Source: Hymenobacter sublimis
Lineage (GTDB): Bacteria > Bacteroidota > Bacteroidia > Cytophagales > Hymenobacteraceae
Length of the DNA: 64,000 nucleotides
Assembly: GCF_023101345.1 (NCBI RefSeq)
Contig: NZ_CP095848.1
Span: 3,498,001-3,562,000 of the forward strand
Reading direction: 5' to 3'
This document shows positions 54,505 through 63,957 of this stretch, piece after piece. Every line of letters starts with the position of its first letter. The first letter of the stretch is position 1. The notes beneath the pieces were generated by a model. It worked only from the letters and a program-made list of their open reading frames with translations. It was not told where the DNA came from and made no database searches. The position numbers and the translations under genes were made by a program.

Positions 54505-54897
54505 TTAAACGCGACGACGTTTGGGAGGACGGCAGCCATTGTGGGGCAGCGGCGTCACGTCCTTAATGGTCGTCACTTCAATACCCACGTTACCCAGCGT
54601 ACGAATAGCCGACTCACGGCCAGCGCCCGGACCCTTCACGAACACTTCAGCTTTGCGCAGACCTAGGTCGTGCGCAACTTTTCCGCAGTCCGTAGCAGCC
54701 ATCTGAGCTGCGTAAGGGGTGTTCTTCTTAGAACCCCGGAAACCCATTTTACCAGCCGAAGCCCAGGAAATGACCTGGCCGTTGTTGTTGGTAATGGAGA
54801 TGATGATGTTGTTGAACGAGGCCTTGATGTGTACCTGACCTACGGGTTCTACAACGACAACGCGCTTTTTGGCTTTGTCTTTTCTTTTTTGTGCCAT
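54505..54897 (-). CDS. rpsK: 30S ribosomal protein S11
   Basis: A 130-residue protein of the platform near the mRNA exit. [40 protein letters not shown] and [20 protein letters not shown] with [13 protein letters not shown] are standard. It lies in the order rpsM, rpsK, rpsD, rpoA. Confidence 0.99.
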   Translation of the reverse strand: MAQKRKDKAKKRVVVVEPVGQVHIKASFNNIIISITNNNGQVISWASAGKMGFRGSKKNTPYAAQMAATDCGKVAHDLGLRKAEVFVKGPGAGRESAIRTLGNVGIEVTTIKDVTPLPHNGCRPPKRRRV

Positions 54898-54976
54898 TTG
54901 GTTATCGCGAAATACTGCGGAAGGTGTTGAAGCCCGCCTCTAACAAAAGAAGCTGGGCTTCGATTCCCGCTACAGA

Positions 54977-55354
54977 TTATTTAGTAGCCTTTTTCTTGCC
55001 AGCAACGGTCTTCCGCTTACCCTTGCGGGTACGGGAGTTGTTCTTGGTACGCTGACCACGAACCGGCAGACCTTTGCGGTGACGCAAACCCCGGTAGCAA
55101 CCGATGTCCATCAGGCGCTTAATGTTCAACTGCACTTCTGAGCGCAGCACACCTTCGGTCTTATACTCAGCGGCAATCACGCCGCGGATTTCGCCCGCCT
55201 CAGCTTCAGTCCAATCTTTCACCTTTTTATTCAGGTCAACGCCTGCTTTGGTGAGGATCTGCTGAGCAGAAGGGCGGCCAATGCCGAAAATGTAGGTCAG
55301 CGCGATTTCGCCGCGCTTGTTGTCTGGGATGTCTACCCCTGCAATACGAGCCAT
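54977..55354 (-). CDS. rpsM: 30S ribosomal protein S13
   Basis: A 125-residue protein at the head of the small subunit. [38 protein letters not shown] and [20 protein letters not shown] with the lysine-rich tail are canonical. In some bacteria the S13 leader binds S4 to control this operon; no comparable leader is obvious here. Confidence 0.99.
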   Translation of the reverse strand: MARIAGVDIPDNKRGEIALTYIFGIGRPSAQQILTKAGVDLNKKVKDWTEAEAGEIRGVIAAEYKTEGVLRSEVQLNIKRLMDIGCYRGLRHRKGLPVRGQRTKNNSRTRKGKRKTVAGKKKATK

Positions 55355-55380
55355 GTGCTTTCTTAAAAAGTCTGGTGCTA

Positions 55381-55497
55381 CTAGCCCTGACGCTGCTTAT
55401 AGCGTGGGTTCTTTTTGTTGATCACGTAGAGCTTGCCTTTGCGGCGGATGATTTTGCAATCAACGCTACGCTTTTTAACCGAAGTTTTGACTTTCAT
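55381..55497 (-). CDS. rpmJ: 50S ribosomal protein L36 (zinc-free type)
   Basis: A 38-residue protein read directly from the minus strand: [20 protein letters not shown] and then [18 protein letters not shown]. Only one cysteine remains (C14), while zinc-binding L36 has three Cys and one His, so this is the zinc-independent (C-minus) form. It sits in the usual place between infA and rpsM. Confidence 0.95.
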   Translation of the reverse strand: MKVKTSVKKRSVDCKIIRRKGKLYVINKKNPRYKQRQG

Positions 55498-55506
55498 GTC
55501 GTCGGG

Positions 55507-55725
55507 TTATTTGTAACGGTACACAATTCGTCCCTTCGACAAATCGTAGGGCGACATTTCCAACTTTACCTTATCTCCCGGCAGAATCTTGATGTAGTGC
55601 ATCCGCATCTTGCCCGAAATATGGGCAATCAACTGGTGACCGTTCTCCAGCTCCACACGGAACATGGCATTGGATAGGGCTTCCAGGATAACACCGTCCT
55701 GCTCAATGGAAGTTTGTTTTGCCAT
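55507..55725 (-). CDS. infA: translation initiation factor IF-1
   Basis: A 72-residue OB-fold protein that occupies the A site during initiation. [20 protein letters not shown] and [20 protein letters not shown] with [13 protein letters not shown] are canonical. Confidence 0.99.
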   Translation of the reverse strand: MAKQTSIEQDGVILEALSNAMFRVELENGHQLIAHISGKMRMHYIKILPGDKVKLEMSPYDLSKGRIVYRYK

Positions 55726-55729
55726 AAGG

Positions 55730-56500
55730 CTACTGTAAGGCTTTTTCTATGTATTCGAAGGAGGTAAGTATTTCCGCCTTGTCTTTACGAACAACCACGG
55801 TATGCTCAAAATGGGCCGATGGTTTCAAATCCTTGGTCCGGATAGTCCACCCATCCTTCTCCTGAATTATGTTCTTCGTACCCAGATTCACCATTGGTTC
55901 AATGGCCATAACCAAGCCCGTTTGCAGCTTCAGCCCTGATCCACGCTTACCGTAGTTCGGAACATCAGGCCGCTCGTGTAGCTTCTTGCCAATGCCATGA
56001 CCGACTAGTTCTCGTACAACGCCATAGCCCTGTTTCTCAACGTGGCTCTGAATTGCGTAGCTGACGTCACCCATTCGGTTACCAGCCACTGCTTGCTCGA
56101 TACCGAGATACAATGACTTTTTGGTTTCCTCCAACAGCTTAATTACTTCCGGCGCTACCTCCCCGATTGGGTAAGTATATGCACTGTCCGCGTGGTACCC
56201 ATTAAGTAAGACTCCGCAGTCAATCGACACGACATCCCCACTTTTCAGCACGTAGTCGCCTGGAAAACCATGTACTACTACCGAGTTAGGCGAGATACAA
56301 AGGCTGTACTCAAATCCATTATACCCTTTGAAGGAAGGATGTCCGCCATGGTCCCGAATGAATTCCTCCGCACGCTGATCTAGCTGACGCGTTGTAACTC
56401 CTTCCTGGATCATACTGGCCACCTCTCCGTGGGCCTGAGCCAGCACTTTCGCACTAGCTCGCATGAACTCAATTTCTTCCTCAGTCTTGTAAAAGATCAT
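55730..56500 (-). CDS. map: type I methionine aminopeptidase
   Basis: A 256-residue metal enzyme that removes the initiator methionine from new proteins. Metal ligands lie in [20 protein letters not shown], the histidine in [12 protein letters not shown] and the glutamates in VMAIEPMV and FEHTVVV. The ATG at 56500 begins [15 protein letters not shown] and overlaps nothing; a longer frame would enter secY's stop codon. Between secY and infA, as in many bacteria. Confidence 0.98.
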   Translation of the reverse strand: MIFYKTEEEIEFMRASAKVLAQAHGEVASMIQEGVTTRQLDQRAEEFIRDHGGHPSFKGYNGFEYSLCISPNSVVVHGFPGDYVLKSGDVVSIDCGVLLNGYHADSAYTYPIGEVAPEVIKLLEETKKSLYLGIEQAVAGNRMGDVSYAIQSHVEKQGYGVVRELVGHGIGKKLHERPDVPNYGKRGSGLKLQTGLVMAIEPMVNLGTKNIIQEKDGWTIRTKDLKPSAHFEHTVVVRKDKAEILTSFEYIEKALQ

Positions 56501-56501
56501 C

Positions 56502-57818
56502 TTACGAAGCGAGGGCAATATTTTGCGAGCGGCCCCGAACCTTACCGGTTTTCATCATGCCGTCATAATGACGCATGAGCAGATAACTTTTCACTTGGTT
56601 CATAGTATCCAGCACTACACCTACCATAATGATGAGTGAGGTACCACCATAGAACTGAGCAAAAGGACGCGTTACGCCTGCTACAGTAGCCAACGAAGGC
56701 AGAATAGCAATAACCGCTAGCGCCACTGCACCAGGCAAGGTAATTCGAGTTAGCACCTCATCAATGTACTCTGAAGTATCACGACCAGGCTTAACCCCCG
56801 GAATGAAACCGCCACTGCGCTTCAGATCATCCGCAATTTGATTGGGGTTAACGCTGATAGCAGTGTAGAAATACGTGAAGATGATGATGAGTAAGCCGAA
56901 TACTACGTTGTATACCCAGTGATTCGGCTGAAACCAAGTACCAATGAGGGTAGCCGTATCACTGTTCTTATTCCAAGCAGAAGCAGCAATAGCGGGCACA
57001 AACATCAGCGACTGAGCGAAGATGATTGGCATTACTCCGGCTGCATTTACCTTCATCGGAATATACTGGCGTTGTGAGCTAAGTGTAGCCGCACCGCCTA
57101 CCTGTTTGGCATACTGAACTGGTATTTGGCGTACAGCCTGCGTGAGGATGATAACCGCCATAACGACTAGGAACAGCACTACTAGCTCGATCAAGAAAAC
57201 TAGTGAACCCCGCATGGTGCGAGCCGTAGCTTCACCAATCAGAGCGCCTGGAAGCCGCGATACAATCCCGATCATAATGATCATAGAAATACCGTTGCCG
57301 ATGCCCTTATCGGTAATTTTCTCACCAAGCCACATGCAAAACAGCGTACCCGCTGTCACAATCATGGCCGTAGAAACAGTGAAGAAGACACCAGGATTTA
57401 CGATGGCCTCTGCATTGATCGTAGCAATAAAGCCAACTGACTGTAGGGCTACAATAGGGATAGTAAGAATGCGCGTGTACTGGTTGATCTTCTTACGTCC
57501 GGACTCGCCTTCCTTCTGTAGTTTCTGGAAGTAAGGCACGGCAATAGTTAGCAGTTGCAGTACAATTGACGCCGAAATGTAGGGCATAATGCCCAGCGCG
57601 AAAATTGACGCATGGCTGAAGGCGCCCCCGAGCAGGGTATCTAAAATACCCAATACTCCGGTAGCGCCTCCTTGGGTAAGCCGAGTCGGATCGACGCCGG
57701 GTAGCACCACATAAGAACCCAGCCGGTAGATGGCAATGAAAAAAAGCGTATTGAAGATCCGCGTGCGCAGATCTTCAATTTTGAAAACTTCCTTTATCGA
57801 CTCGATAAGTTTTTTCAT
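56502..57818 (-). CDS. secY: preprotein translocase channel subunit SecY
   Basis: A 438-residue protein with ten transmembrane segments. RIFNTLFFIAIYRLGSYVVL opens it; plug and pore segments (LLTIAVPYFQKLQKEGE, NAAGVMPIIFAQSLMFVPAI) are standard. The C-terminal cytosolic loop ends MMKTGKVRGRSQNIALAS. With SecA (16.8-20.2 kb) it forms the core of protein export. It ends 2 bases before the map ATG. Confidence 0.99.
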   Translation of the reverse strand: MKKLIESIKEVFKIEDLRTRIFNTLFFIAIYRLGSYVVLPGVDPTRLTQGGATGVLGILDTLLGGAFSHASIFALGIMPYISASIVLQLLTIAVPYFQKLQKEGESGRKKINQYTRILTIPIVALQSVGFIATINAEAIVNPGVFFTVSTAMIVTAGTLFCMWLGEKITDKGIGNGISMIIMIGIVSRLPGALIGEATARTMRGSLVFLIELVVLFLVVMAVIILTQAVRQIPVQYAKQVGGAATLSSQRQYIPMKVNAAGVMPIIFAQSLMFVPAIAASAWNKNSDTATLIGTWFQPNHWVYNVVFGLLIIIFTYFYTAISVNPNQIADDLKRSGGFIPGVKPGRDTSEYIDEVLTRITLPGAVALAVIAILPSLATVAGVTRPFAQFYGGTSLIIMVGVVLDTMNQVKSYLLMRHYDGMMKTGKVRGRSQNIALAS

Positions 57819-57831
57819 TGCTTCTTAAACG

Positions 57832-58275
57832 CTACAGCGTTACAGCTTTGCCACCAGCCTTCTCAATGGCTTCAACAGCCGACTTAGAGAAAGCATGAGC
57901 ATGTACTTCCAAAGCCTGGGTGATTTCACCACGGCCTAGAACTTTGATCTTGGCGTTTTTCGAAGCCAAGCCAGCATTCACAAAGAAAGCAGCATCTAAA
58001 GTAGTAACGCCATTCTCAGTGAGGGCAGCCAGCACGTCAAGGTTGACGGCTTTGTACTCAACACGGTTGATGTTCTTGAAACCGAACTTCGGTACCCGGC
58101 GCTGCAAAGGCATTTGACCGCCTTCAAAGCCCGATTTTTTAGAGTAACCCGAACGGGACTTGGCACCTTTGTGACCGCGCGTCGAGGTGCCGCCACGGCC
58201 GGAACCCGTACCACGACCGATACGCTTTACATTGCGCGTGGAGCCAGCGGCGGGTTGGAGATTGCTGAGATTCAT
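57832..58275 (-). CDS. rplO: 50S ribosomal protein L15
   Basis: A 147-residue protein. [20 protein letters not shown] and [20 protein letters not shown] with the [17 protein letters not shown] stretch are family marks. Between rpmD and secY as usual. Confidence 0.99.
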   Translation of the reverse strand: MNLSNLQPAAGSTRNVKRIGRGTGSGRGGTSTRGHKGAKSRSGYSKKSGFEGGQMPLQRRVPKFGFKNINRVEYKAVNLDVLAALTENGVTTLDAAFFVNAGLASKNAKIKVLGRGEITQALEVHAHAFSKSAVEAIEKAGGKAVTL

Positions 58276-58288
58276 TTTCGGGAGATTC

Positions 58289-58468
58289 CTAGAGTTCGGT
58301 TACTTCCAACAGGTGCTGTACGGCGTGAATCATGCCAGCTACCTGGGGCGTATTCTCTACTGCCTTGGTGCTGCCGATTTTGCCAAGGCCCAAGGCCTTT
58401 ACAGTGCGCTTCTGACGCTCAGGGCGGTCAATAACGCTCTTTACAAGTTTGATTTGGATCTGTGCCAT
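58289..58468 (-). CDS. rpmD: 50S ribosomal protein L30
   Basis: A 59-residue protein read directly from the minus strand: [20 protein letters not shown], then [20 protein letters not shown] and [19 protein letters not shown]. It matches bacterial L30 and lies in the normal position between rpsE and rplO. Confidence 0.96.
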   Translation of the reverse strand: MAQIQIKLVKSVIDRPERQKRTVKALGLGKIGSTKAVENTPQVAGMIHAVQHLLEVTEL

Positions 58469-58474
58469 CTGCTC

Positions 58475-59086
58475 TTAGCCGTTAAAAACTTGGGAGAGAG
58501 TAATGCCACGCTGCTGAGCAATCTGCATGGGGTCACGCATTTTCAACAGGGCGTCAAAAGTAGCCTTTACCACGTTGTGGGGGTTAGACGAACCTTTCGA
58601 CTTAGCGAGTACGTCTTTGATACCGGCGCTTTCGAACACGGCGCGCATAGCACCGCCTGCAATTACACCCGTACCAGCAGCAGCTGGCTGTACCAGCACG
58701 AAACCACCCGAGTACTTACCTTCCATTACGTGAGGAACCGTGTGCTTATACAGCGGAACCTTCACCAGGTTTTTCTTCGCGTCGTCAATGCCTTTGGCAA
58801 TGGCGTCAGTTACTTCGTTGGCTTTACCTAAGCCATAGCCTACGGTGCCATTGCCGTCGCCTACTACCACGATGGCTGAGAAGCTAAAGCGACGACCGCC
58901 TTTCACTACTTTGGCTACGCGGTTGATAGCAACCACTTTCTCTTTCAGATCAGAGTCGCCGGTGCGGGACTGCTGTTCGTTGTTACGATCATTGCCGCGA
59001 CGGTCATTGCCACCACCACGACGGTCATTGCCACCGCCGCGGTTATCGCCGCTACCACCACGAGGGCCGTTGTTAAATTCTGCCAT
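58475..59086 (-). CDS. rpsE: 30S ribosomal protein S5 with RGG-type N-terminal extension
   Basis: A 203-residue protein. The core (from about residue 47: [20 protein letters not shown], then [37 protein letters not shown]) matches S5 at the mRNA entry and in the decoding region. The first ~45 residues are a low-complexity run rich in Gly, Asn, Arg and Asp, not in E. coli S5 (167 residues). S3 in this window has a similar kind of tail. Confidence 0.98.
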   Translation of the reverse strand: MAEFNNGPRGGSGDNRGGGNDRRGGGNDRRGNDRNNEQQSRTGDSDLKEKVVAINRVAKVVKGGRRFSFSAIVVVGDGNGTVGYGLGKANEVTDAIAKGIDDAKKNLVKVPLYKHTVPHVMEGKYSGGFVLVQPAAAGTGVIAGGAMRAVFESAGIKDVLAKSKGSSNPHNVVKATFDALLKMRDPMQIAQQRGITLSQVFNG

Positions 59087-59092
59087 GATGAT

Positions 59093-59443
59093 TTAGAAAT
59101 TGAGGCCGCCTTCGCGGGCTCCTTCTGCCAATGATTTTACGCGGCCGTGGTAGAGGTAACCGGAACGGTCAAATACCACTTTCGAAATTCCTTTTCCTGT
59201 AGCACGGGCAGCAAGTTCTTTGCCGACTGCGGCAGCGAGGGCGACTCCGTTGCCCCCTTCCACCGATACGTGCTTCGAGGAAGCAGACGCCAGCGTGTGA
59301 CCAGTTGTATCGTCAATAATCTGAGCATAAATGCCCGTATTGCTACGAAATACCGACAAACGCGGACGCTCGGACGTGCCAGACACTTTAGTGCGGATGA
59401 TGCGCTGGATCCGTTTTCTTCTAGTTGCTTTATCGAAAGCCAT
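59093..59443 (-). CDS. rplR: 50S ribosomal protein L18
   Basis: A 116-residue 5S rRNA-binding protein. [40 protein letters not shown] and the ending [20 protein letters not shown] are canonical. Confidence 0.99.
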   Translation of the reverse strand: MAFDKATRRKRIQRIIRTKVSGTSERPRLSVFRSNTGIYAQIIDDTTGHTLASASSKHVSVEGGNGVALAAAVGKELAARATGKGISKVVFDRSGYLYHGRVKSLAEGAREGGLNF

Positions 59444-59452
59444 GGTGTGATG

Positions 59453-60007
59453 TTATTTCGAAGCTGTTTTACCAGCCTTACGACGAATCTGCTCACCCAC
59501 GAAGCGCACGCCTTTGCCTTTGTAGGGCTCAACTTTGCGCAACGAGCGAATCTTAGCGGCTACTTGGCCCAGCAGTTGCTTGTCAATGCTGGTCAGCGTA
59601 ACGATAGGGTTCTTACCCTTCTCAGTTACAGCCGTAGCTGTTACCTCCTTGGGCAGAGCCAGGAAGATATTGTGCGAGTAACCCAGCGACAGTTCGAGGG
59701 TAGTACCAGCCATAGCGGCTTTGTAACCTACACCTACTAGCTCCAACTTCTCTTCTAAACCGTTGCTAACACCGTTAACAGCGTTATTCAGCAAAGAGCG
59801 GTAGAGGCCGTGCATGGCCTTGTGACGCTTCTGTTCAGTGGGGCGGGTCACTACCAGCTGACCATCTTCGGTAGCTACGGTAATGTCGCGGTCAACCGGA
59901 ACAGTCAGGGTACCCTTAGGGCCCTTCACGGTTACCGTGTTTTCGTTGCTCACTTCAACCTGCACGTTGGCGGGCAGGCTGATGGGCAGTTTACCAATGC
60001 GTGACAT
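59453..60007 (-). CDS. rplF: 50S ribosomal protein L6
   Basis: A 184-residue protein near the GTPase-factor site. MSRIGKLPISLPANVQVEVS, GPKGTLTVPV, and the ending EPYKGKGVRFVGEQIRRKAG are family marks. Confidence 0.99.
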   Translation of the reverse strand: MSRIGKLPISLPANVQVEVSNENTVTVKGPKGTLTVPVDRDITVATEDGQLVVTRPTEQKRHKAMHGLYRSLLNNAVNGVSNGLEEKLELVGVGYKAAMAGTTLELSLGYSHNIFLALPKEVTATAVTEKGKNPIVTLTSIDKQLLGQVAAKIRSLRKVEPYKGKGVRFVGEQIRRKAGKTASK

Positions 60008-60027
60008 AGTCTCGTTTTCCTTTCAGA

Positions 60028-60426
60028 TTAGTAGACGTAGCACAGCACTTCGCCGCCCACGTTCTCGGCTTTCGCCTCTTTCTCCGTCATTACGCCCTTC
60101 GACGTCGACAGAATCGCAATACCCAAACCGCTCAATACACGGGGCAGGTTCTCCACATGGGCGTACTGACGCAGACCCGGTGTGCTGATGCGCTCCAACT
60201 TCGTGATGGCGGGCTTTTTGGTAGCCGGATTGTACTTCAGCGCGATTTTGATCGTGCCTTGTACTGCGGCATCATCAAAACGGTAGCTCTGAATGTAGCC
60301 CTTTTTGTAGAGCACTTTCGTTATCTCCTTTTTGATGTTGCTGGCCGGGATTTCTACTACCCGGTGGTTTGCCTTGATGGCATTGCGCACCCGGGTCAGG
60401 TAGTCGGCAATTGGATCTGTGTTCAT
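60028..60426 (-). CDS. rpsH: 30S ribosomal protein S8
   Basis: A 132-residue central-domain RNA-binding protein. MNTDPIADYLTRVRNAIKAN and RISTPGLRQYAHVENLPRVL, LGIAILSTSKGVMTEKEA are typical. It is set off from rpsN by about 200 bases holding a hairpin and a promoter-like element. Confidence 0.99.
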   Translation of the reverse strand: MNTDPIADYLTRVRNAIKANHRVVEIPASNIKKEITKVLYKKGYIQSYRFDDAAVQGTIKIALKYNPATKKPAITKLERISTPGLRQYAHVENLPRVLSGLGIAILSTSKGVMTEKEAKAENVGGEVLCYVY

Positions 60427-60464
60427 TCGATTATGAAAATGAAGCGCCCATTTTTAGGGAGCCG

Positions 60465-60472
60465 CAAAGATA
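60465..60472 (-). promoter_or_regulatory. -7 promoter element ahead of rpsH
   Basis: TATCTTTG on the minus strand, exact TAnnTTTG, 38 bases before the rpsH ATG, right below the hairpin at 60474-60512. Confidence 0.5.
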
Positions 60473-60473
60473 T

Positions 60474-60512
60474 GAAAATTTCGCCGCCACGGAAAGAGGC
60501 GACGAAATTTTC
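60474..60512 (-). terminator. hairpin between rpsN and rpsH
   Basis: GAAAATTTCGCCGCC (60474-60488) pairs with GGCGACGAAATTTTC (60498-60512) with one mismatch and a 9-base loop; T4 at the end on the minus strand. It lies inside what is usually one operon and could attenuate or end upstream transcripts. Confidence 0.6.
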
Positions 60513-60625
60513 GGTTAAGACTACTCGGCTCGGCTTATTGAGGCTCGGCCAATGGTTTCTTTCGGCAACCTGCCAAATAATAATGCCTTACAGAAAGCTC
60601 TGGTTTGGCGGTGGGAACAGCGGTA

Positions 60626-60895
60626 CTACCAGCTGGACTTAGTCACGCCGGGAATTTTGCCGGCGAGGGCCATTTCGCGGAAACGTACGCGGCTGATGCC
60701 GAACTTACGCATATAACCACGGGGACGGCCATCAATTTTGTCGCGGTTGTGCAGACGCACGGGCGAGGCATTGCGGGGCAGCTTGTCCAAACCTTCGTAG
60801 TCGCCAGCCTCTTTTAGAGCCTTGCGCTTCTCGGCGTAACGGGCCACGGTAGCAATACGCTTCCGCTCCCGTGCTTTCATTGATTCCTTAGCCAT
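60626..60895 (-). CDS. rpsN: 30S ribosomal protein S14 (zinc-free type)
   Basis: An 89-residue protein. [20 protein letters not shown] and [37 protein letters not shown] are standard. It lacks the CxxC...CxxC motif of zinc S14, matching the longer C-minus form. Its start overlaps the rplE stop by 8 bases. Confidence 0.99.
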   Translation of the reverse strand: MAKESMKARERKRIATVARYAEKRKALKEAGDYEGLDKLPRNASPVRLHNRDKIDGRPRGYMRKFGISRVRFREMALAGKIPGVTKSSW

Positions 60896-61448
60896 TGTTC
60901 TGTTTCTTGGCGTTAGCGAACGGCATTCCGAAGGCGCGCAACAGCTCGTAGCTCTGCTCGTCGTTTTCAGCCGTCGTTACGAAGGTAATATCCATACCGG
61001 AAATCGATTTGATTTTGTCAATCGAAATTTCGGGGAAGATAATCTGCTCCTTGATGCCCAGGGTATAGTTACCACGGCCATCGAAGCCTTTGTCGTTGAT
61101 GCCTTTGAAGTCACGAACGCGGGGCAGAGCCACGGTCAGCAGACGATCCAGGAATTCGTACATCTGGTTGCCACGCAGGGTAACACGGGCGCCAATAGGC
61201 ATACCTTCGCGTAGCTTGAAGTTCGATACAGAACGCTTAGCAATGGTAGCAACGGCTTTCTGACCAGTGATGGTCGTCAGCTCATCTACACCGTTATCCA
61301 CCAGCTTCTTGTCAGCTACTGCTGAACCAATGCCACGGTTGATGCAGATCTTGGTAATGCGCGGTACCTGCATGATGCTCTTGAACTGGAATTTCTCCTG
61401 GAGCGCCGGTACTACTTCTTTTTGATATTTATCTTTCAGTCGAGCCAT
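60888..61448 (-). CDS. rplE: 50S ribosomal protein L5
   Basis: A 186-residue 5S rRNA-binding protein. [40 protein letters not shown] and [20 protein letters not shown] match the family. Confidence 0.99.
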   Translation of the reverse strand: MARLKDKYQKEVVPALQEKFQFKSIMQVPRITKICINRGIGSAVADKKLVDNGVDELTTITGQKAVATIAKRSVSNFKLREGMPIGARVTLRGNQMYEFLDRLLTVALPRVRDFKGINDKGFDGRGNYTLGIKEQIIFPEISIDKIKSISGMDITFVTTAENDEQSYELLRAFGMPFANAKKQNNG

Positions 61449-61462
61449 GGTCGTAGAGCAGA

Positions 61463-61726
61463 TTAGGCGTTGGTCGATTCAACGCGCTTCACGTTGCTCA
61501 CGTGAATCGGTGCCTCGATCTTGGTGATGCCGCCCTGGGGGTTCTTCGCACTAGGTTTGTTGTGCTTGGTTGCCAGGTTCAGGCCTTCCACGATAACACG
61601 CTGCGTCGAACGGTTCACCGATTTAATTACACCGGTTTTGCCTTTCTCGTCGCCGGAAATCACCAGAACGGTGTCACCAGTTTTCACGTGCAGTTTCGCG
61701 GGCGTTTCTTTCGTTTTCGTTGCCAT
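61463..61726 (-). CDS. rplX: 50S ribosomal protein L24, short form
   Basis: An 87-residue assembly-initiator protein. [20 protein letters not shown] (KOW motif) and [32 protein letters not shown] are standard. It ends where the E. coli protein (104 residues) still has about 25 residues, so the C-terminal part is missing. Only 14 bases separate it from the rplE start, leaving no room for a lost end. Confidence 0.95.
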   Translation of the reverse strand: MATKTKETPAKLHVKTGDTVLVISGDEKGKTGVIKSVNRSTQRVIVEGLNLATKHNKPSAKNPQGGITKIEAPIHVSNVKRVESTNA

Positions 61727-61729
61727 TGC

Positions 61730-62098
61730 TTAGAGAACTTCAGGAGCTAGCGAAACAATCTTCATGAACTGCTTTTCGCGCAGTTCGCGGGCCACGGGGC
61801 CGAAGATGCGAGTACCGCGGGGCTCGTCGTTATTGTTGAGCAGTACAGCGGCGTTGTCATCGAAGCGGATATACGAACCGTCCTTACGACGGATTTCCTT
61901 CTTCGTGCGAACTACTACTGCCTTCGAAACAGCACCTTTCTTGGCGTTGCCGGAAGGAATAGCCGACTTAATTGCCACTACAATCTTGTCGCCTACACTG
62001 GCGTATTTCTTGCCCGTGCCACCGAGGACACGAATGCAGAGAACTTCTTTGGCGCCGCTGTTATCAGCGACGGTCAGACGGGATTCTTGCTGTATCAT
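61730..62098 (-). CDS. rplN: 50S ribosomal protein L14
   Basis: A 122-residue protein. [27 protein letters not shown] and [20 protein letters not shown] match the family; it contacts 16S rRNA in bridge B8. Confidence 0.99.
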   Translation of the reverse strand: MIQQESRLTVADNSGAKEVLCIRVLGGTGKKYASVGDKIVVAIKSAIPSGNAKKGAVSKAVVVRTKKEIRRKDGSYIRFDDNAAVLLNNNDEPRGTRIFGPVARELREKQFMKIVSLAPEVL

Positions 62099-62099
62099 C

Positions 62100-62390
62100 T
62101 TACTTGGCGCGTTCTACGATTTCTACCAGTCTCCAGCGTTTGTTCTTGCTCAACGGACGGGTCGACATGATACGAACCGTATCACCTTCGCCGCATTCGT
62201 TATTTTCGTCGTGAGCCATAAACTTGGTCGACTTGGTAACGAACTTACCGTAGATTGGGTGCTTCATTTTGCTTTCTACCATCACCGTAATGGACTTGTC
62301 CATTTTGGAGGAGGTAACGCGCCCGATGATTTCTTTGCGCAGGTTCCGCTCCGTGGCGGCCGTTGCCTGCTGTTCTTCGTTGCTTGCCAT
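62100..62390 (-). CDS. rpsQ: 30S ribosomal protein S17
   Basis: A 96-residue OB-fold protein. [34 protein letters not shown], and [20 protein letters not shown] are canonical. A short polar N-terminus precedes the core. Confidence 0.99.
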   Translation of the reverse strand: MASNEEQQATAATERNLRKEIIGRVTSSKMDKSITVMVESKMKHPIYGKFVTKSTKFMAHDENNECGEGDTVRIMSTRPLSKNKRWRLVEIVERAK

Positions 62391-62392
62391 CG

Positions 62393-62605
62393 TTAGTTAG
62401 CAGAGTTAGTAGCCTGCTCGTTCTCGCGACGCTTCAACTCGGTCAGCAGACGGGCGACATTTTTGCGGGCTTGCTTCAGACGAATCGGGTTTTCCAGGGG
62501 TGAGATGGCATGCGCGAAACGCATGTTCTGACCGTTGGTCTGCTCCGTCTTGATTTGGTTTTTGAGGTCCTCAATAGAGAGGGCGCGGATATCGGCGTTC
62601 TTCAT
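62393..62605 (-). CDS. rpmC: 50S ribosomal protein L29
   Basis: A 70-residue two-helix protein near the peptide exit tunnel. [20 protein letters not shown] and [20 protein letters not shown] are family marks. Confidence 0.97.
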   Translation of the reverse strand: MKNADIRALSIEDLKNQIKTEQTNGQNMRFAHAISPLENPIRLKQARKNVARLLTELKRRENEQATNSAN

Positions 62606-62608
62606 CTT

Positions 62609-63031
62609 TTAAGCTTCTTGATAGTCGCGACGAACAACAAACGAGGTACGCACTGGCAGCTTCTGAGCCGCCAGACGCAGCGACTCCTGCGCTACTTCCA
62701 GCGAAACGCCGTCGGATTCGAACAGAATGGTACCGGGCTTCACTACGGCTACCCAATACTCGGGCGAACCTTTACCCTTACCCATCCGAACCTCAGCGGG
62801 CTTCTTGGTAATTGGCTTATCCGGGAAAATGCGGATCCATACTTGACCTTCGCGTTTCATGGCGCGGGTCATGGCGATACGAGCAGCCTCAATCTGGCGA
62901 GCCGTAATCCATGCTTGTTCCAGCGACTTGATAGCGAACGAACCGAAGTCAATGGAGCTGCCGCGGTGGGCTAAGCCATGCACGCGACCCTTTTGCATCT
63001 TGCGATACTTGGTCCTTTTCGGTTGTAACAT
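62609..63031 (-). CDS. rplP: 50S ribosomal protein L16
   Basis: A 140-residue protein near the A-site tRNA elbow. [40 protein letters not shown] and [20 protein letters not shown] are canonical. Confidence 0.99.
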   Translation of the reverse strand: MLQPKRTKYRKMQKGRVHGLAHRGSSIDFGSFAIKSLEQAWITARQIEAARIAMTRAMKREGQVWIRIFPDKPITKKPAEVRMGKGKGSPEYWVAVVKPGTILFESDGVSLEVAQESLRLAAQKLPVRTSFVVRRDYQEA

Positions 63032-63070
63032 GAGTTATCTAGAATTGAAATTCGAGAGAAAAGAAAAAGG

Positions 63071-63952
63071 CTAGCGACGGGGAGCACCACCGCCCTGGCC
63101 ACCGCGGTTCTGACCACCTGGGCCACCACCACGACGCTGGCCACCAGCACCCTGACCGCCACCCCGGTTGTCACCGCCACGGCCTTCGCCACCCCGGTCA
63201 TTCCGGTCACGACGCGGGCCACGGTCACCGCCACGGTCGCCACGCTCACCGCGTGGGCCACGGTCGTTGCCACGGCTTTCGCCACCCTGACCACCAGCGG
63301 GCTGCTGGTTTGGAGAGAGGTCGGGCTTGCCGAACACTTCGCCACGCATTACCCACACCTTGATGCCGATTTTGCCATACACAGTCTGAGCTTCAGACAG
63401 GGCATAATCGATGTCAGCGCGCAGAGTGTGCAATGGAGTGCGGCCTTCCTTGTACTGCTCGGAACGAGCAATTTCAGCACCGCCCAGACGGCCACCGCAC
63501 TGAATCTTGATGCCTTCGGCACCAACGCGCAGAGCAGCCTGAATCGCCATTTTCATAGCGCGACGGAACGAGATACGAGCCTGGAGCTGCTGAGCAATGC
63601 TCTCACCCACCAGCTTAGCGTCGAGTTCCGGACGCTTAATCTCGAAGATGTTGATCTGAACGTCTTTGCCAGTAATCTGCTTTAGTTCGTCCTTGATCTT
63701 ATCAACCTCAGCGCCACCTTTACCGATTACTACACCCGGACGAGCCGTGTTGATAGTAATAGTTACGCGCTTCAGCGTGCGCTCGATTACGATGCGGCTG
63801 ATGCCACCTTTCGGGATACGAGCGTTGATGTATTTGCGGATTTTTTCGTCCTCAACCAGCTTGTCGGCAAAGTCCTTGCCACCGTACCAGTTCGAGTCCC
63901 ATCCTTTGATGACACCCAGACGGAAGCCAACCGGATTTACTTTCTGTCCCAT
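63071..63952 (-). CDS. rpsC: 30S ribosomal protein S3 with RGG-type C-terminal tail
   Basis: A 293-residue protein. The core has the KH domain ([20 protein letters not shown]) and the C-terminal S3 domain ending near [20 protein letters not shown] at about residue 212. Roughly 80 further residues are Gly/Arg/Asp/Asn/Gln-rich RGG-type repeats ending GGAPRR; E. coli S3 has 233 residues. S3 forms part of the mRNA entry channel with S4 and S5. Confidence 0.98.
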   Translation of the reverse strand: MGQKVNPVGFRLGVIKGWDSNWYGGKDFADKLVEDEKIRKYINARIPKGGISRIVIERTLKRVTITINTARPGVVIGKGGAEVDKIKDELKQITGKDVQINIFEIKRPELDAKLVGESIAQQLQARISFRRAMKMAIQAALRVGAEGIKIQCGGRLGGAEIARSEQYKEGRTPLHTLRADIDYALSEAQTVYGKIGIKVWVMRGEVFGKPDLSPNQQPAGGQGGESRGNDRGPRGERGDRGGDRGPRRDRNDRGGEGRGGDNRGGGQGAGGQRRGGGPGGQNRGGQGGGAPRR

Positions 63953-63957
63953 AGTGC

